From NCBI GenBank assembly GCA_033816765.1, contig CM066292.1, positions 372,001-436,000 of the forward strand: a stretch of 64,000 bases of DNA, written 5' to 3'. The stretch comes from Nothopassalora personata (taxonomy: Eukaryota > Ascomycota > Dothideomycetes > Mycosphaerellales > Mycosphaerellaceae). The notes under the pieces were generated by a model, which was not told the DNA's origin, made no database searches, and saw only the letters and a program-made list of their open reading frames with translations. Of the stretch, positions 10,400 to 23,739 are shown piece after piece (position 1 is the first letter of the stretch; every line of letters begins with the position of its first letter). Both the position numbers and the translations under genes were made by a program.

Positions 10400-13300
10400 G
10401 TAATTACTACCGTTAGGCGGTAATAACTTATTCTCTAGACGTCCTATAGGAAATAGTAGACTAGATCTAGAATTCTCGCGTAAAGGCGTATAAAATGAGC
10501 CTAGGAACTTGCTAATTAGGCCTAGTTTAAAATTTTGTTAGGGTTGCCCCTAGATCTAGGGACTTAGGATACTTTCGAAGGTCTAAGCTAGTATAGCTAT
10601 TCGACCTCTTCAAGTTTACTCCTTCCTACTCGGTACTACCTTCGTGTAGTAATACCTATAGTACGGATATAGTCTATTACCTCTTATTATCCTTTAATAG
10701 ATAGGAAAAGAATATAGAAGGTCGCTACCCTTATTTTTCTAGTCCTAACCTCGGTATATAGGTAACATCCTTAAAGGAGGTAGATTAGAGTCTCTTTCTA
10801 GCCGTAGTGGCATCTATCGTCGTCTATTTTATAAAACCGGTATAGGTAGTTACGAAAGAAACCGTATCCTAGACGTAGAGAGTAGTAGGCGCTCGAGATA
10901 GTCCTCTTATATTATATTTGTAGCGGGAGGTACTCTTTATATTAAAAACGAGAGAAGTAGCTATTCGAGCCGTGTTCCTTTTTAGCCTTTACCTTATTAA
11001 AACGGTCTCTATGGCCTTAACTACTAGGTCGGTAAGGTATTCTTTATTAGTTATACGAAGTAACTTAAAGGTCTCTAGTCTTCTTTAGATTCCTTAGAGC
11101 TTTAAGCCTCCTTTAGGCGGTAAGAGCTTATAACCTGTCTCTATTACCCTTTTTATAACTATGGGGATCGTACTACTTAGGACCTTAGCGATCGGGTTAT
11201 CTTCGGGAAGCTTCTTTAGCCTTAGGCTATACTTTAGGACCTAGCGTTCTAGATAAATTTAAGGGGTAAGGAGGTCTACTTCTCTCTCGGTAGGCTCGGT
11301 AGGGGTAGTACGGAAGATCCCTAGGACTTTTTAAATACCTTTCCTATATATAGCCTCTAAGGGGGTAATAGTTCTCCTATATTTCTACTAAATTGGCGCT
11401 CCGTAGTTAGCTACGGTAGTAACGTACAATAGGTATAGTATACGTAGGGAACAAATACTTAACCTTTTCCCTATATTTACTAGGCGGTTTATTCTATAGA
11501 GGGAGGTAAGTACCTTAGTTACTCGGATTTCAATATATTCTTTAAAGGTAAGATAAGTATTAAACTAGATCCCTAGCTATTATACGGCTTTTATTGCGGC
11601 TTTAATAAAATCTCCGCTTAGTAGGGTTATAGAACTATTGTATCCTTTACCTTTTATAAAGTATAGGAGCTCGGTTTTAGCGAGATCAAATTCTATCGCT
11701 TACTTAGTACCTTTCTTCGTTAAGAGATTAACCTCTTTCTCGAGGATCTTTACGTTCTTCTTAAGGCTAGCTAAGGCTACTAGTAGCCTAATATCGTCGA
11801 TATAGGATAATGGAGTTACGGCCTTAATGTCCGTAAATAGGTCCCTTATATATATAAGAAATGAAATTAGCGAGATTAGACTACCTTACGGTACGTAGGT
11901 CTTTACGTTCGTAGTATCTTCTTCTTATCCGTTAAAGGATAGTTAAATCCTCCGTTCTTCTAGGAAGGACTTAGTCTACCTTATAACTAAGTAGGAGAGT
12001 CGTAGCTTAATTAGTGTTCTTAGGAGACGCTTCTTTACTACGTAGTTAGAGGCTCCTTTAACTTCTAGAAAGGCTATACTAATTTTCTTCCCTTTAGCTC
12101 GGTTCCTTTCGACAAAAATTAGTAAGGAGGAGGGCTATAGCTACGGCTAAACGTTTTGTTCTACCGCCTATTTACGAGTCGTAAAGTAGCGAGCCGGTAT
12201 TAGCTAGAATACCTAGTCTTTTAACTAGTATTCTCTCGCTTACTTTCCCTAGGTAGTTAAGAAGCGCTATTATCCTATATACCTTAGGAATCGAGTAGTT
12301 AGGTTTCCCCGGCTTTACTATAGTAAATCTAGTCGCTACTTGCTAGTACTTAGGATAGTACCCTTTGTTTAATAGCGAGCCGGAAATCTTAAGAAAGGCG
12401 TCCGGGATAGCTTAAAATATGCGTTAAATTATAGCTTATATTATACCGTCCGGGCCTAGGGTTTTACCTTTTACTTTCGAGGAACTATAAGCCGATTAAA
12501 GTTCTTCTAGTTAGATTAGGTCCTAATTCTAGTTCCCTATAGGATACTTATCCTACGAGGGGTCTAGGGGAGTATCCGGAGGTAGTAAAGGGAATAGCGC
12601 GCCCCGAAGGGCCTTGCATTTTCCCTTACATGTGTCCTATCTATTTATAGTCGGGATTAGACTATTCCCTCCTACTTTTATATAGGAGAAGGCCTTATAG
12701 ACCGACGTAAGATCGGTCTTTTTAAGAAACTTATTCTAATAGTCTCGTTTAGCGGGTTTAATACTAAGGAAGTATTTATTCCTTACGACTAAGTACGCTA
12801 CTTTATCTATACGTATAGTAGATACTATAGTACTAGTAATCTTTCTACGTACGCGAGACTGTTATTTTCTAAGTTCTTTTAGTTCCGGCGTCTACTACGG
12901 TTTAGACTTAGCTACTACCCTAAGTTGAGGGATGTATAGTTTAGCCGTAGTAGATATAATGTCGGAAAAGGTACTTACTAGTAGGTCTAGGTCTTCTATA
13001 CCTTCGAGATCTACTTTACGATCCTTTAGTACTCGTGAGAAACCTTTCTAATCTACTTTAGACGTATTAAAACGTAGTCTATTACTAGGAGGGGATAGGG
13101 GTAGAGAGGAGGTCTTACTCCCTCTAATATCTAGAGAGATCGCTAAGTAGTTAGATCCGGTCTCTAGCGTACGCTAGTTCATTTCCGAGCTTAAAGACCT
13201 TCCTTTTATAAAGGTAAGGTCTAATACGCTCGGGTTATTTAGGTATACTTAGTAAAAGGTTCCTATATTTAGAGTATTATATAGAGAGAAGTTATTTACT

Positions 13301-15095
13301 TTAATCTAGTTAATAAAGGCTTTAGTTCTAGAGCTATTATCCTTCCCGTAAGGATCCTAAGACGGGTGTCTTATATTAAAGTCGCCGAGTAGTACTATAT
13401 TTGTCGCTAGTGTAAAATAGTATAGGGCTCTTTCGTTTATCTAGGTATTCTTACTATCTTTTTTATTATAGATATTAAGAATTTAGATCGAATTACCCTT
13501 CTTATCTTTCGTAAATATTACCTTAAAATCCAAGTCCCTATTTTAAACCGGAGTTATTTCGACTTGAATTTATCTACTAATATAGAAGAGGGTACGATTC
13601 CTTACTATACTAGTCGGTAGTATAGTCGTAAAGGCTAGGTAAGCTATAGATGTTCTTAGATTATTTTCTTTATCTATTAAAAACTATAGCTCTTAGATTA
13701 CTAGTATATTAGCCTTTTCGCGGATTGCTAATTCGAGTATAGACTTAGTAGCTACTACGCTCTAGTTTAGGTTTACTTAGAAGATACGTAAAGGTGTAAC
13801 TAGTATCCGGAAAAGCCTAGTTTCTCCTTTTGTTTTTTCTCTCTCTCTTCTCTCGATAGTACTTTTTATATCCTTAGGTACTTTACGCTAATCTAAAGGC
13901 TATATTTCTTTACTCTAGTAGCTTCTTTACTTATTTTAAATGTAAGTAGTATCGATCCCTACGTTTAGGAGAGTCCGTACTCCTCGCTAGTTATCTAAAG
14001 GGGGGTATTTATAAGTTTAAAGCCTTTATTAAAGGCTATAAGTTTAGTAGCGACCTTTTATAAACCGTCCTCCTTAAAGGTAATAGAGTCAATACCGTAT
14101 ACGACTACTTTATACTAAGACTTGTTCTCGAGGACTTAGAGGACGGAGATAATTGTCTTAAGGATAGTGAAGTTCTTCTTAAGTATTTCCTTTACTTTCT
14201 CGTCCCGTAGCGTAAGGATAAGATTCCCCTTTTCCGAGAGGCAAGTTCTGAGAAGGATTAGGTATTTCGAGTATAGGTTAGCTTCTTTAAAAGTACGGTT
14301 AACCGCGTTACGGGTAGCGATTATGTCGAGAGTAGTACTACTATTATTTTCTATCCCGAGGATAATTTAGCTATACCTACCTTTAGTAGAGGCTTTACGG
14401 TTCTTAGATTTAGTTCTTTCGGTTGTATTCTAGCCCTTCTTAGGCTAGCAGGGGGTTAGCGTCGATCGGGGGAAAGTTTAGTACGGTACCGTAGTTTAGG
14501 TCTAGATAGTAGGGTTATCCCCGGAGAGGATACTTACGAAAGTTAGTTTTTACCCCTTTTAAGTACTTATAACTATAGGATCGTCCCTACTATTAACTAG
14601 CTTAGTAAGCTTAGTAACGGACTCCTCTAGGGCGTAAACCTACTTTTCGATCTTTACTATCGCTATCGGGAGTGCCTTATCTTAATAGAAGGCCCTAAAT
14701 AGGCCTAGAGGTTTAAGGATCTTATCCTACCTCTTTTAGTCTCCTCTCGCTAGAGGAGCGGCGTTAATAACTAGTTCGTAGGCTATAGTAGGCTTTACTA
14801 AGCTTAGATTTTTCCTCTAGGGCGTCGGATTAGGACGTTCGTACTACTTTATAGCGCTTTAGCGGCGACGTATCTAATACGGTCTCGATAAAGGGGTTAG
14901 GCCTTTTTACGCTAATAAAGGGGATGAATTTCCTTTATATAATCTTATTCGCTTCGTTCGTATTAATAAAGATGCTCGAAGGTTACTAAGTTAGCGTAGA
15001 AGGGCCGGAGAGTTAGTCTTTATCCCCTAAGAGATTAAAGATAGACTCTTCGTCTATTCCGTCTATTTTTAGTAGCAATTTAGTATAGAAAAGAG
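10400..15095 (-). pseudogene. LINE (Tad-like non-LTR retrotransposon), RIP-degraded
   Basis: On the minus strand an ORF1-like segment comes first (about 15090-13960). An apurinic-type endonuclease follows, with GDFN at complement(13375-13386) in the context LLGDFNIRHPSW. Then comes a reverse transcriptase with GKTLGPDGI near 12470, KPGKPNYS near 12310 and YIDD at complement(11793-11804), preceded by SLISLISFLIYIRDL. Sequence that could be an RNase H and 3' UTR continues to about 10400. Stops at Trp/Gln codons show RIP. Architecture and motifs fit the Tad1 clade of ascomycete LINEs. Both outer borders are approximate; I could not find a target-site duplication. Confidence 0.75.
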
Positions 15096-15099
15096 AGAT

Positions 15100-16780
15100 T
15101 TAGAACGTTTAGAAAAATAACTAGAAGAGTCAATTACGAGATTAATTGCAATACTTGAAATAGTTACGGAGCCCTTTATTAGCGTTTCTATTACTAAGAC
15201 TCGTGTTAGGTTTACTACTTCGTAAAAATAGGAGTAGGGTATTAGCCTTAGTAACCGCGAGGAACCCTAGGAGCAACATATAGGTAAGACGCTACGCTCC
15301 GAGAAGTAGATATAGATAAGCCCTACTTCGATAACGATAGAAGCGATAAGGAAAATTAGGACCTAGGATAGAATAGATCGTAGTTATCGGAACTACAGGA
15401 ATAAAGTTAAGAAACTACCGGACTAGATACTATCGAAGAAGGTTAGGATCCGGACAAATTAAGCGAAGAGGATTCCTTCGAAGGAGAAGAGAGCGATACT
15501 AACGACAATAATAAACAACTAACCTTTATAATCGACGCACCTAAAGAACTATACGACATAATCGTTTATCTATAGAGAAGGTACGAAGAATTCCTACTAA
15601 AAATATTAGGGCGAAAAATACTATACCTAAATGAGTTTAATAAGACCCTTAATACACTAAGAGTAATAGCTTAGACATACCTAATTATAAGTGTTATAGA
15701 GAATCTCGTGATAGTAGTTACTAAGCGACCGCCTCTAGAAAGTAGAGTAATAGGTACTAGATACCTTATACTATTAGGAACATTTATATCGAACGAATTA
15801 CGTAATATAGTATAGTACGTACGCGCGCTCTACTTAGAAACGTAAAAGATCTAGGAACGTAATTAAGAAAATGTATAGAAACTAAGCGCTTCGCTATAGG
15901 TATAAGCCGAAGCCTTACGTTATAAAATATAATGCTCTACCTAATAGTCGGGAAAAGGATTAACTCCTTAGGAATAAGTAACTAAAGGGAGTTATGTAAC
16001 ATATAATAAGCTCGAGCATTAATAATAGTCTTCCGAATATAAGTAATCGTTAATAGTTATAGGACTAGGGTTATAATTAATTCCGGAGCGAGCGGGAATT
16101 TTACCTCCGAAACATTTATAAGGACTAAAGGGATCGTAACCCGAAAGAAAGAAGAAGGGTATAAACTAATCGCGGTAGACGGATTACCCTTACCTAGCGT
16201 AGAACGAGAGACGATACCGTTACTACTAGTAGTCTAACGGCACTACGAGGAAATTGTCTTAGATATTACTAACATAGCTAGTTATAAAATCGTACTGGGT
16301 ATACCTTAGTTAAGAAAGCATAATCTAGTTATTAACTAGAGAAGAGGAGTACTTACATTTAGGTAATATAACTACGTTATTAGCATTAAACCTACGTATT
16401 AATAGTAGACGATAGTAGATAAGGTAAGGAAATAGCTTAACATATTTAAGCGTACGCTAAATAGAAGGAATTAAGAACTACCTTTAACCGGGATAGATAC
16501 TAGTATAGGGCCGCCGGGTTACGAAGTTACTAGAAGTAATAGAAGTAACGTACTATAAAAGAATACTAATATCTTATAGTTAAGTATTCCTAAGGAGTAT
16601 CGTAAGTAGTCGCGACTCTTTAAAGAGGAAAGAGGCAAGGATGCCTTACCTAAGCACTAACTATAGGATTATAAGATAAATATTTCGCTAGGGAAAGAGC
16701 CTCTATAGGGACCCCTATATGAAATGTCTAAGAAAGAGCTATAGACCCTACGAGAATAGCTAAAGGAGAAGCTAGCTAAA
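15100..16780 (+). pseudogene. Gypsy-A gag C-terminus and protease (upstream half of a split element)
   Basis: The frame parallels 4590-6000 of the first gypsy-A copy. The protease is around 16070-16340 (SGASGNFTSETFIRTKG, later LVINxRRGVLTF), then the start of the RT region (EYRKxSRLFKEERGKDALPKH). The catalytic D-x-G now reads N-x-G, consistent with GAT to AAT by RIP. The frame is interrupted at 16780 by gypsy-B and resumes at 23908. The 5' part is missing where the LINE begins. Confidence 0.75.
16776..16780. repeat. Gypsy-B target-site duplication, left (ctaaa)
   Basis: The 5-bp ctaaa immediately precedes the left LTR and is repeated at 23903-23907 after the right LTR. Removing one copy plus the element restores the gypsy-A coding line, which proves the nesting order. 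Confidence 0.85.
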
Positions 16781-16943
16781 TGTAAGGGGCGGGCCCCTGT
16801 TTCTTAGCATAGGCTACGCCTATACGTTAGGATTGCTTTCCGGCACCTTTTTCTTCGGACAGCGTGTAACTTCCCCTTTCTTCCATATCGAACTTATTAC
16901 AAACTTTACAGAACTTTAGTGTATACGTCGTTCACCCGTAACA
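16781..16943 (+). mobile_element. Gypsy-B 5' LTR
   Basis: A 163-bp LTR, TGTAAGGGGCGGG...CCCGTAACA. It differs from the 3' LTR at 23740-23902 at only a handful of positions, mostly C/T or G/A. The start contains a GC-rich palindrome-like block (ggggcgggcccc). Base composition is ordinary, with many CA/TG, unlike the element's interior. The 10-mer atcgaactta at 16887-16896 is complementary to the primer-binding region just outside the LTR and may mark the RNA start (R region). Confidence 0.85.
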
Positions 16944-17290
16944 TTAAGTTCGATCCTGTTAGGAACCGCTGTACGTTATCCCAACTGGGCTTGGATCTTT
17001 GCAGTGATGTCTCTGACTCGTTGAGAAGGTAGTGGTTCCAAACAGTATATGGTGTATACTTGAAATGAGTTGAGCACGAGGCTCCTATCTACTTGCAAAA
17101 GAGCGTCGTCTATATAGTGCCGTGTCTTGGCGTGATCTTTCCTGCTCTCTCTGCTCTCTCTGCTCTCTCGAGAGAGCACCCGAGAGCACTGAGAGCACTC
17201 TGCATATCGGGTGCATCCGCTGGTCTGCTGGCATCGATTGGTTGGCTACGGGCTTCCCCAGACCGATCCGTAACAGATCCATTCGAATTA
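16944..17290 (+). other. Un-RIPed gypsy-B leader with nested hairpin repeats
   Basis: About 350 bp of normal composition between the 5' LTR and the RIPed gag. It contains three tandem tgctctctc units (17143-17169) followed by three gagagca units. Together these form a long potential hairpin centred on the perfect 18-bp palindrome at 17161-17178. In retroelements this is where packaging or dimerisation signals lie, but no function can be shown here. Short ORFs in it look spurious. Confidence 0.6.
16945..16954 (+). promoter_or_regulatory. Gypsy-B primer-binding site, self-priming type
   Basis: The sequence taagttcgat starts one base after the 5' LTR and is the exact reverse complement of atcgaactta inside that LTR (16887-16896, 57 nt from its end). 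No TGG-type tRNA 3'-end complement is present. This matches the Tf1/sushi scheme, in which the 5' end of the mRNA folds back to prime reverse transcription. Confidence 0.6.
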
Positions 17291-17299
17291 GCTAGGTAC

Positions 17300-20200
17300 C
17301 TACTATTAAAGAGACGGGATACGTAATAACGTCGCCGGGTAGCGAGAACCCCGGGACTAGTGCCCCGAATAAAAACTTCTAACTTATGCTTTAGTAACTA
17401 TACTAGCGATAGGAAGAGATACAAGCCGAGTTAATTGCAACGCGCGCCGCTTTAAAAGAATCGGAAGACGCTCGACGTTAGTTAACACCTATAGTCTCGC
17501 CACTAGTTTATAATAAGACGACTACTAGTAACCTAATAAGACAGCTACTATAGACGCTAAACGCCGCCGCGCCCTCGCCGCGTACCGGAGAAGAACCGTC
17601 GGGTCCTAGAGGTTAGAACCCCCCTTCCTAGGACGGCAAGGTAGAGACATTCCGTAATTACTTCTTAAGTTAAAGAGCTCTTTTAGGGTGCGATCCGCCC
17701 TAAAACCGACGCTCTCTAAGGAGTATTACTAGGACGCGATTAACGACACCTTACTAGCGAGAGAGCGTACTAGGATGCGGCACTTCTAGGACAAGGGAGA
17801 CGGCGAACTAGGGAAGGACCCTATTGCTTTCTTTACGCAACTCGAGAAAGTCTTCGGTAATAGTAACGAGCGCGCCAAGGCCCTAGAGTAGCTTACTAAG
17901 ATTAAATATACGAATGGTTAACCTTAGTACGATTACTAGATAAAATTCGACGGACTCCTACTAAGCGCCGGCGGAGAGAACTAGAGCGACGACGCGAAGA
18001 TTAGGTACTTACGTAACACCTTCTCGAACCCCGTTCGGATGTACACGGCGGCTATGCCGAAGAAGGAGGACTACTACGAGTTTACGGGGGAGGTCGAACG
18101 GATTATAACTAACCTCGAGGACACGGACCAGTTTAAAATAGCCTATAAGAGGTAGAAGGACAACAATAAGGACTCTAGTACGACCGCTATAGTTACTACC
18201 CGTTCTTTTACGAGGACGGCTAGTAGCTAGGTTAATGCCGATAGTAACACTATTATAGCACCAACCCGGATAAGCGGAGGCCGCTCTAGAAGTCGTAGAG
18301 ATCGGAAGGAGGACAAAGGGAGGTAGAAAGCGAAATAGGTAGATACCGCGGAGAGGGATCGTAGGCGCTAGGAATAGCTCTACTTCCGCTATAGAGCGAG
18401 CGGACATCGAGTAAAGGAACGCCCGTACGCCGTAGTAGTCAATCCCACTAGGATTAATACGGCCTCGGTCGCGCCGATCCTAGAGGACGACGGGTTTAAG
18501 TCGGATCCCGAAGAGATAGGAAAAGACTATCTCCTAGTCGAAAGCTAGAACTAGGAGATAAAGAAGCACTAGTAAAGGGGTAGAACGCAGTTAAGAGTTC
18601 TATAAATAGGAATCTTATATATACCGACGTACTCCTAAACGAAAGTTACGGAACGTTTACCCTTATCGATAAAGGATGCATATGCTACGCTATAATTAAC
18701 GGAGACCTAGCGAAAGGCCTCGGTCTTACGTATGTTAGTAACGAGAGCCGCAAGGCTACAGGGTTTACGAAGGCGATACGGAACTCGATCGAAGGAGTAG
18801 TCGCCTTCCGTATAGAAACTACCGGGATCTACTAGGTAGTTTATGCTTACGTCGTGCCTAATCTAGACTTCCCTATAATCCTAGGGAACCCGTAGAAGGC
18901 GTATAACTAGATCCGGACTACGCCTAAAAAGCGCCGGTACTACTATAGCTTAGTAAAGAAATAGGTACCCGAAGGATACAACTACGAAGAACACGAATCG
19001 GGTGAGCGTTTCGCTACGATTGCCGCGGTAACCGTAGAAGATATTAAGAAAGCCCTTAGTAAGAAGGAGCCGCCCCCGCGAGAGGAACTTAAGAAGGGCT
19101 TGCCTCTAGAACTTTAGGATATATTACCGCTGTTTTCTACTAGGGAAGCTAATAAGCTAGCTCCGCACCGCGGCGACCTTAACTATAAGATCGAGATACG
19201 GACGAAAGCCGACGGAAGCCCGGAACCATTGCCCTAGGGACCGCTCTATAGCATGTCTAAAGACGAGCTACTTGTCCTCCGGAAGTCACTAACGGAACTA
19301 TAGCGTAAGGGTTACATTCGCCCTTCTACCTTAGAAGCGGCGGCTCCCGTCTTATTCGTAAGGACGCCCGGGGGAGGCCTTAGGTTCTACTATAATTATA
19401 GAGCATTAAACTCGATTACTAAGTAGGACCGTTATCCGCTACTATTAATCCCGGAAACTATTCGGAACCTAACGGGCGCTAGATAGATTACGAAGGTTAA
19501 CGTTATTACCGCATTCCACTACCTTCGGATAGCTCGAGGCGAAGAGTATAAGACGGCTTTTCGAACTAGATTCGGTCTATAGGAGTAGCTAGTATGTCCG
19601 TTCGGTTTATCCGGGGCCCCTATAACATTCTAGCGGTACATTAACAGTTTATTACGGGACTACCTAGACGACTTTACCTCGGCCTACGCTAACGACGTCG
19701 TTATTTACTCCGACGGAATAAAAGAGGACCATTTCTAGAAGGTTCGTTTCGTGCTCTAGAAGCTTTAGGACGGAGGCCTTTTTCTAGATCTAGGGAAGTA
19801 TAAGTTCGTATACAAGAAGGTTAAGTACCTCGGGTTTATTGTACATGCCGACGGGATAGGAGTAGGACCCGACCCCGAGAAGGTAGTAGTAGTAAAGGAC
19901 TAGAATGCACCGGTTACCTAGAAGGAAGTACGGCGTTTCTTAGGCTTCGCGAACTACTACCGGATGTTTATTCTAAACTATTCGAAGCTTGCCGAGCCCT
20001 TAACGTCGCTAACCGGCAAGAACAAGGTGTTTTCCTAGGGAGATCGTTAGGCTAATGCGTTTAAGTCCCTAAAGGATAAGTACTACAAAGCACTAGTTTT
20101 AGCCTACTAGAACCCGGAGCTCCCTACCTTTTTAGAGACGGACTATAGCGGTTTTGCGCTTAGAGGCGCCCTCCTATAAGAAAAGGACGGAGTCGTAAAA

Positions 20201-22260
20201 CTAGTAGGATTCTACTCGAAGAAGCTTAATAAGGCTAAGATTAACTACGACATTCACGATAAGGAGATGCTCGCGGTAGTATCCTATCTTAAAGAATAGG
20301 CTCCCGAGTTAAAAACATATAGGCCCTTTGCAATCTAGACGGACTACAAGAACCTAGAATACTTTATAACGAAGAGACAGTTTTCCGAACGGTAGATCCG
20401 GTAGGTTAAGGAAGTTACAAAATTCTAGTTTTTACTAGTGTATAGGCCGGGCACCGAGGCGATTGTGCCGGACGCCCTTTCTCGAAGGGAGCAGGATATA
20501 CTTAGGTAGGACGATAAGTTATTACGGTATCGTAGGTTTCTTAAACCGGACATCGTAAAGAATTAGCCGGGCTCGAAGGTAGTAGACGTTAGCTCGAATA
20601 TAAAGGTTTCGTTAGTACGAATCTTAGCTACGTAGTTCGAAGGACTATCCGCTATAGAAGAGGCGGATTTACCGGGCGCACTATAGGGACCCTTCTAAGA
20701 CTAAGAGCTAAACGACCTCTAGGAAAGAACTATCGAGAAGGACAGCACGTTCCAAGCGGTACACCGCGCGATTAAGGTAGGAGCGCGATCACTTCCTAGC
20801 GAGGTGAAACTTAAGGTACAAGTAGGTAACTATAGCATCGACTATAACGGGTATCTTTACTACCGCGGTAGGATTTAGGTGCCTAGAGCTCCTAGTTCTA
20901 CGGAGTCCGACTACAAGGAGGCGGACATAGCGATTCTATAGAACGACACCCTTCGAACTAAGCTAATCCAATCCGTGTACGATTTACCGGTATACGGCTA
21001 CCCTAGCCGGGACTCTATAGCATCGATACTAAGTCGCAACTTCTACTAGCCCCTATAGTCTAAGCACGTAAGGCAGTTCTTAAGGAACTGTGACTACTAC
21101 GGTAGGAATAAGGTGTAGAGAGAATAAAAACACGGCCTCCTACAACCCTTACCGGTCCCCGATCGATTCTTCTAGGAGATCTCGATAGATTTTATAACGG
21201 ACATACCCTAGTCGTAAGGGAACACTTACCTCTAGGTAATTAAGGATCGACTAAGCAAGACCGTTATTTTAGAAGCGATGCCTACTATAAAAGCCGAGGA
21301 CTACGCTAAAAGGTTCTTAGACTACTAGGTAAGATACTACGGCCTCCCTTAAGCTATTACGAGTGACCGGGGTACTAACTAGACGAGTACCTTCTAGAGG
21401 ACCTTCTGTCGTTTAACCGGTGTAAAATAGAGGCTTAGCTCCGCCTACTACCCATAAACCGACGGAGGCCCGGAATGGTTAAACTAGGAAGTCTAGGCTT
21501 ACCTTCGTAACTACATTAACTATAAGTAGTCCGACTAGAAACGCTAGCTCCCTACGGCGCAACTTGCTCTAAACGCGCGGTATTACGCTAGGCTAGGAAT
21601 AAGCCCCTTCTTCGCGGTACACGGATACGAGGCACCATTACCCGTTTAGTTATAACCGGATCTAGAGACCTCTTAGTTAGACGCCGCGTAACGGGCAACG
21701 CTATTCGTAGAAAGGATGCAAAAGATCACGGACCTATGTTAGGCGAGTATAGCGGAAGCCGCCTAAAAACAGGAGGACTACGCTAACCGGGATAGGAAGC
21801 CCGTACTAATCTATCGTGTAGGCGATAAAGTTTAGCTAGATCTACGCAACTATGTCACTATACGACTAAAGAAGAGCCTCGACTATAGACACGCGAAGTA
21901 TACGGTAGTAGAAGTAATCTTACCGTTATCTATACGCTTATCTAGGATCCCCGACGGGATCTACCTAGTCTTCTATCCTAACTTACTACGACCTGTAGGC
22001 TAAGACCCCTTACCTAGATAGGAGATCGATAATAAATAGCCGGACCCTATTATAATTCAGTCTTACGAAGAGTAGTAGGTAGAAGAGATCCTTTACGCTA
22101 GAGCCAAGGTTAGAGGTAGAGGCCAAGTACGCGAAGTCCTAGTAAAATGGACCGGATACTATAAGCCTACATAGGAACTATTAGGGTACCTCGCGGACAC
22201 AGCAGCCGCGGATAACTTCGAGAGGAGGTATAGTAACCCGATAACGTATAACGGACCGAA
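17300..22260 (+). pseudogene. Gypsy-B gag-pol, chromovirus, RIP-degraded
   Basis: In order on the plus strand: Gag (about 17640-18360); a mutated CCHC knuckle near 18381-18425 (YFRYRASGHRVKERP); aspartic protease near 18660 (LIDKGCICYAIING); RT from about 19130 ([22 protein letters not shown]). The catalytic box at 19685-19696 now reads YAND, for YADD. RNase H covers about 20100-20400. The integrase core is near 21180-21480 (DFIT...SDRGTN...YYPxTDGGPE), and a chromodomain-like C-terminus lies at 22060-22230 (VEEILYARAKVRGRGQ...). Dozens of TAG/TAA replace Trp/Gln. The element is clearly Ty3/gypsy and dead. Confidence 0.85.
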
Positions 22261-23713
22261 GGAGGCATAGGATACGAACGGAAGGGGGAGAAGGCGAAAA
22301 GGTAAGGATTCCTAGGGATTTAGCGTAGATATAGGCGTTTAGGAAAGGGTAGGCGTTCTTTTAGGTTAGGGAGTCTTTTTAGGAGATAGAGAGAAGTAAG
22401 AAGGCATAGGTAAGTTTAAGAGCGTTTCATTTTAGCGGCGTCCGCCGTAAAAGTAGTAGAGCCCGACCCCTTTCGAGATAGCTACATACTATAATAGCTC
22501 GGTCGCGGCCCGTGCGAAAGACGAGGGTGCCCGAGGGCTAGTTAGTAGAGGCCGAGGCCTAACGTACGCGGCGCTAGCCTAGCTAGAGGTCGCGTAGGGC
22601 GCCCCCGGGACTAAGAGGTCGGTTAGCGATAGTTTTATAACGGGGCCCGTAGTGCATACGTCTACCTAAAGGTAAGCTAAGCATTAGCTATAGTGCCTAT
22701 AACCTTAGCGGCGACCGTACTAAAAGAATCGGTAAGCGCGTATATAGAGGCGGGGGCCGTAGAAACTTACCGGGAGAGTATACTAGTACGCTAGAGGGGC
22801 TTTAAAGCCTTCTAGGCTTTAAGGACGGCGCGGAGCTTAGTACGAGCGTCGTCGCTAAAAGACCGTAAGCCGGTAGAAAAGTCGCGGAGGACGCTAGGGA
22901 GGATGCTTACGCGCGGTTCTAGTTAGTAGCGCGGGTCCACTTAGCATAGGCGGCGTAGGCGAGCTCCGGCCTAAAACGCGCGGTTAGCGATAATTCTACT
23001 TCGGGGTCCGCGCGGTATATACATGTCCTCGTAATGCTTACGATTAGTGTTATAGGCCTAGTAGGCGCGCGCGGTTACGCCCTAACGATAATTAGCGGAC
23101 CCCAACAAGAATAGGACGAGGACCGGTACTTATATACTAGGAGACGCAGTCTACGCTAGTAGAGGCGTAGGGGACGTAGTAGATGCGGCGTTAGGACATT
23201 TTATGCTAGGCTCCGGTAAGAATGTTTTAGTCTCCGTAAGAATTTATTCGGACTCACTTAATAGTCTTAATGGGAGATGTAGTAGTAGTAGTATCTGTTC
23301 ACGGCATGCTATTAGTCTCTATCGGAACCCGTAGGGAAAATGTCGTCTCCCTAAGCGATAGGCATAAGATGCGCAAATATGCCCCTAAGGATAGAGACGC
23401 TTAGCTTAGGGGGAGGGGGAGGGGCAACTTACGCGTGCGGTGGGTAATAAGAAAAAGAAAGAAAAGAAAAAAGAAAAAAAAAGAGAACGAGAACCTAAAG
23501 ATATGTTCTATGCTCCTATTGTTCACATGTAACAATAGCCATTGTCACTAGGTGGACAATAGTAAACCTTACACTCACCTAGGTAGTAGCACTTCGTCTC
23601 GGCGTCGGCGGGGCTAGACAATAGGGAAGAGAGGCTCGGGCACTTCCTATTACGAGCCTAGTAAAAACACCTAGGACAATGGGCTCTAGGGCGGAGCTAT
23701 AACTAGGGGCGGC
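22260..23713 (+). other. Gypsy-B 3' non-coding region
   Basis: About 1.4 kb between pol and the polypurine tract. RIP decreases toward the right: the last ~500 bp has many CA/TG, and a purine-rich A/G tract lies at 23450-23490. I could not read a protein in it. The 88-codon minus frame near 23579-23845 crosses the LTR border and looks spurious. Confidence 0.6.
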
Positions 23714-23739
23714 GGAGGAGGAAGGGGGGGGGGGGGTAG
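23714..23739 (+). promoter_or_regulatory. Gypsy-B polypurine tract
   Basis: A purine run with 13 consecutive G (23724-23736), then TAG, immediately before the 3' LTR. This is the plus-strand primer site. The intact chromovirus at 40.3 kb has the same design: A/G, a G-run, TAG, then LTR. Confidence 0.8.

Noticed and set aside
14167..14370. 67-codon plus-strand ORF
   Set aside because: It is antisense to the LINE ORF1 region, with no independent support.
18009..18407. 132-codon minus-strand ORF
   Set aside because: It lies antisense to the RIPed gypsy-B gag; RIP removes Trp/Gln codons on the sense strand and can leave chance open frames on the other.
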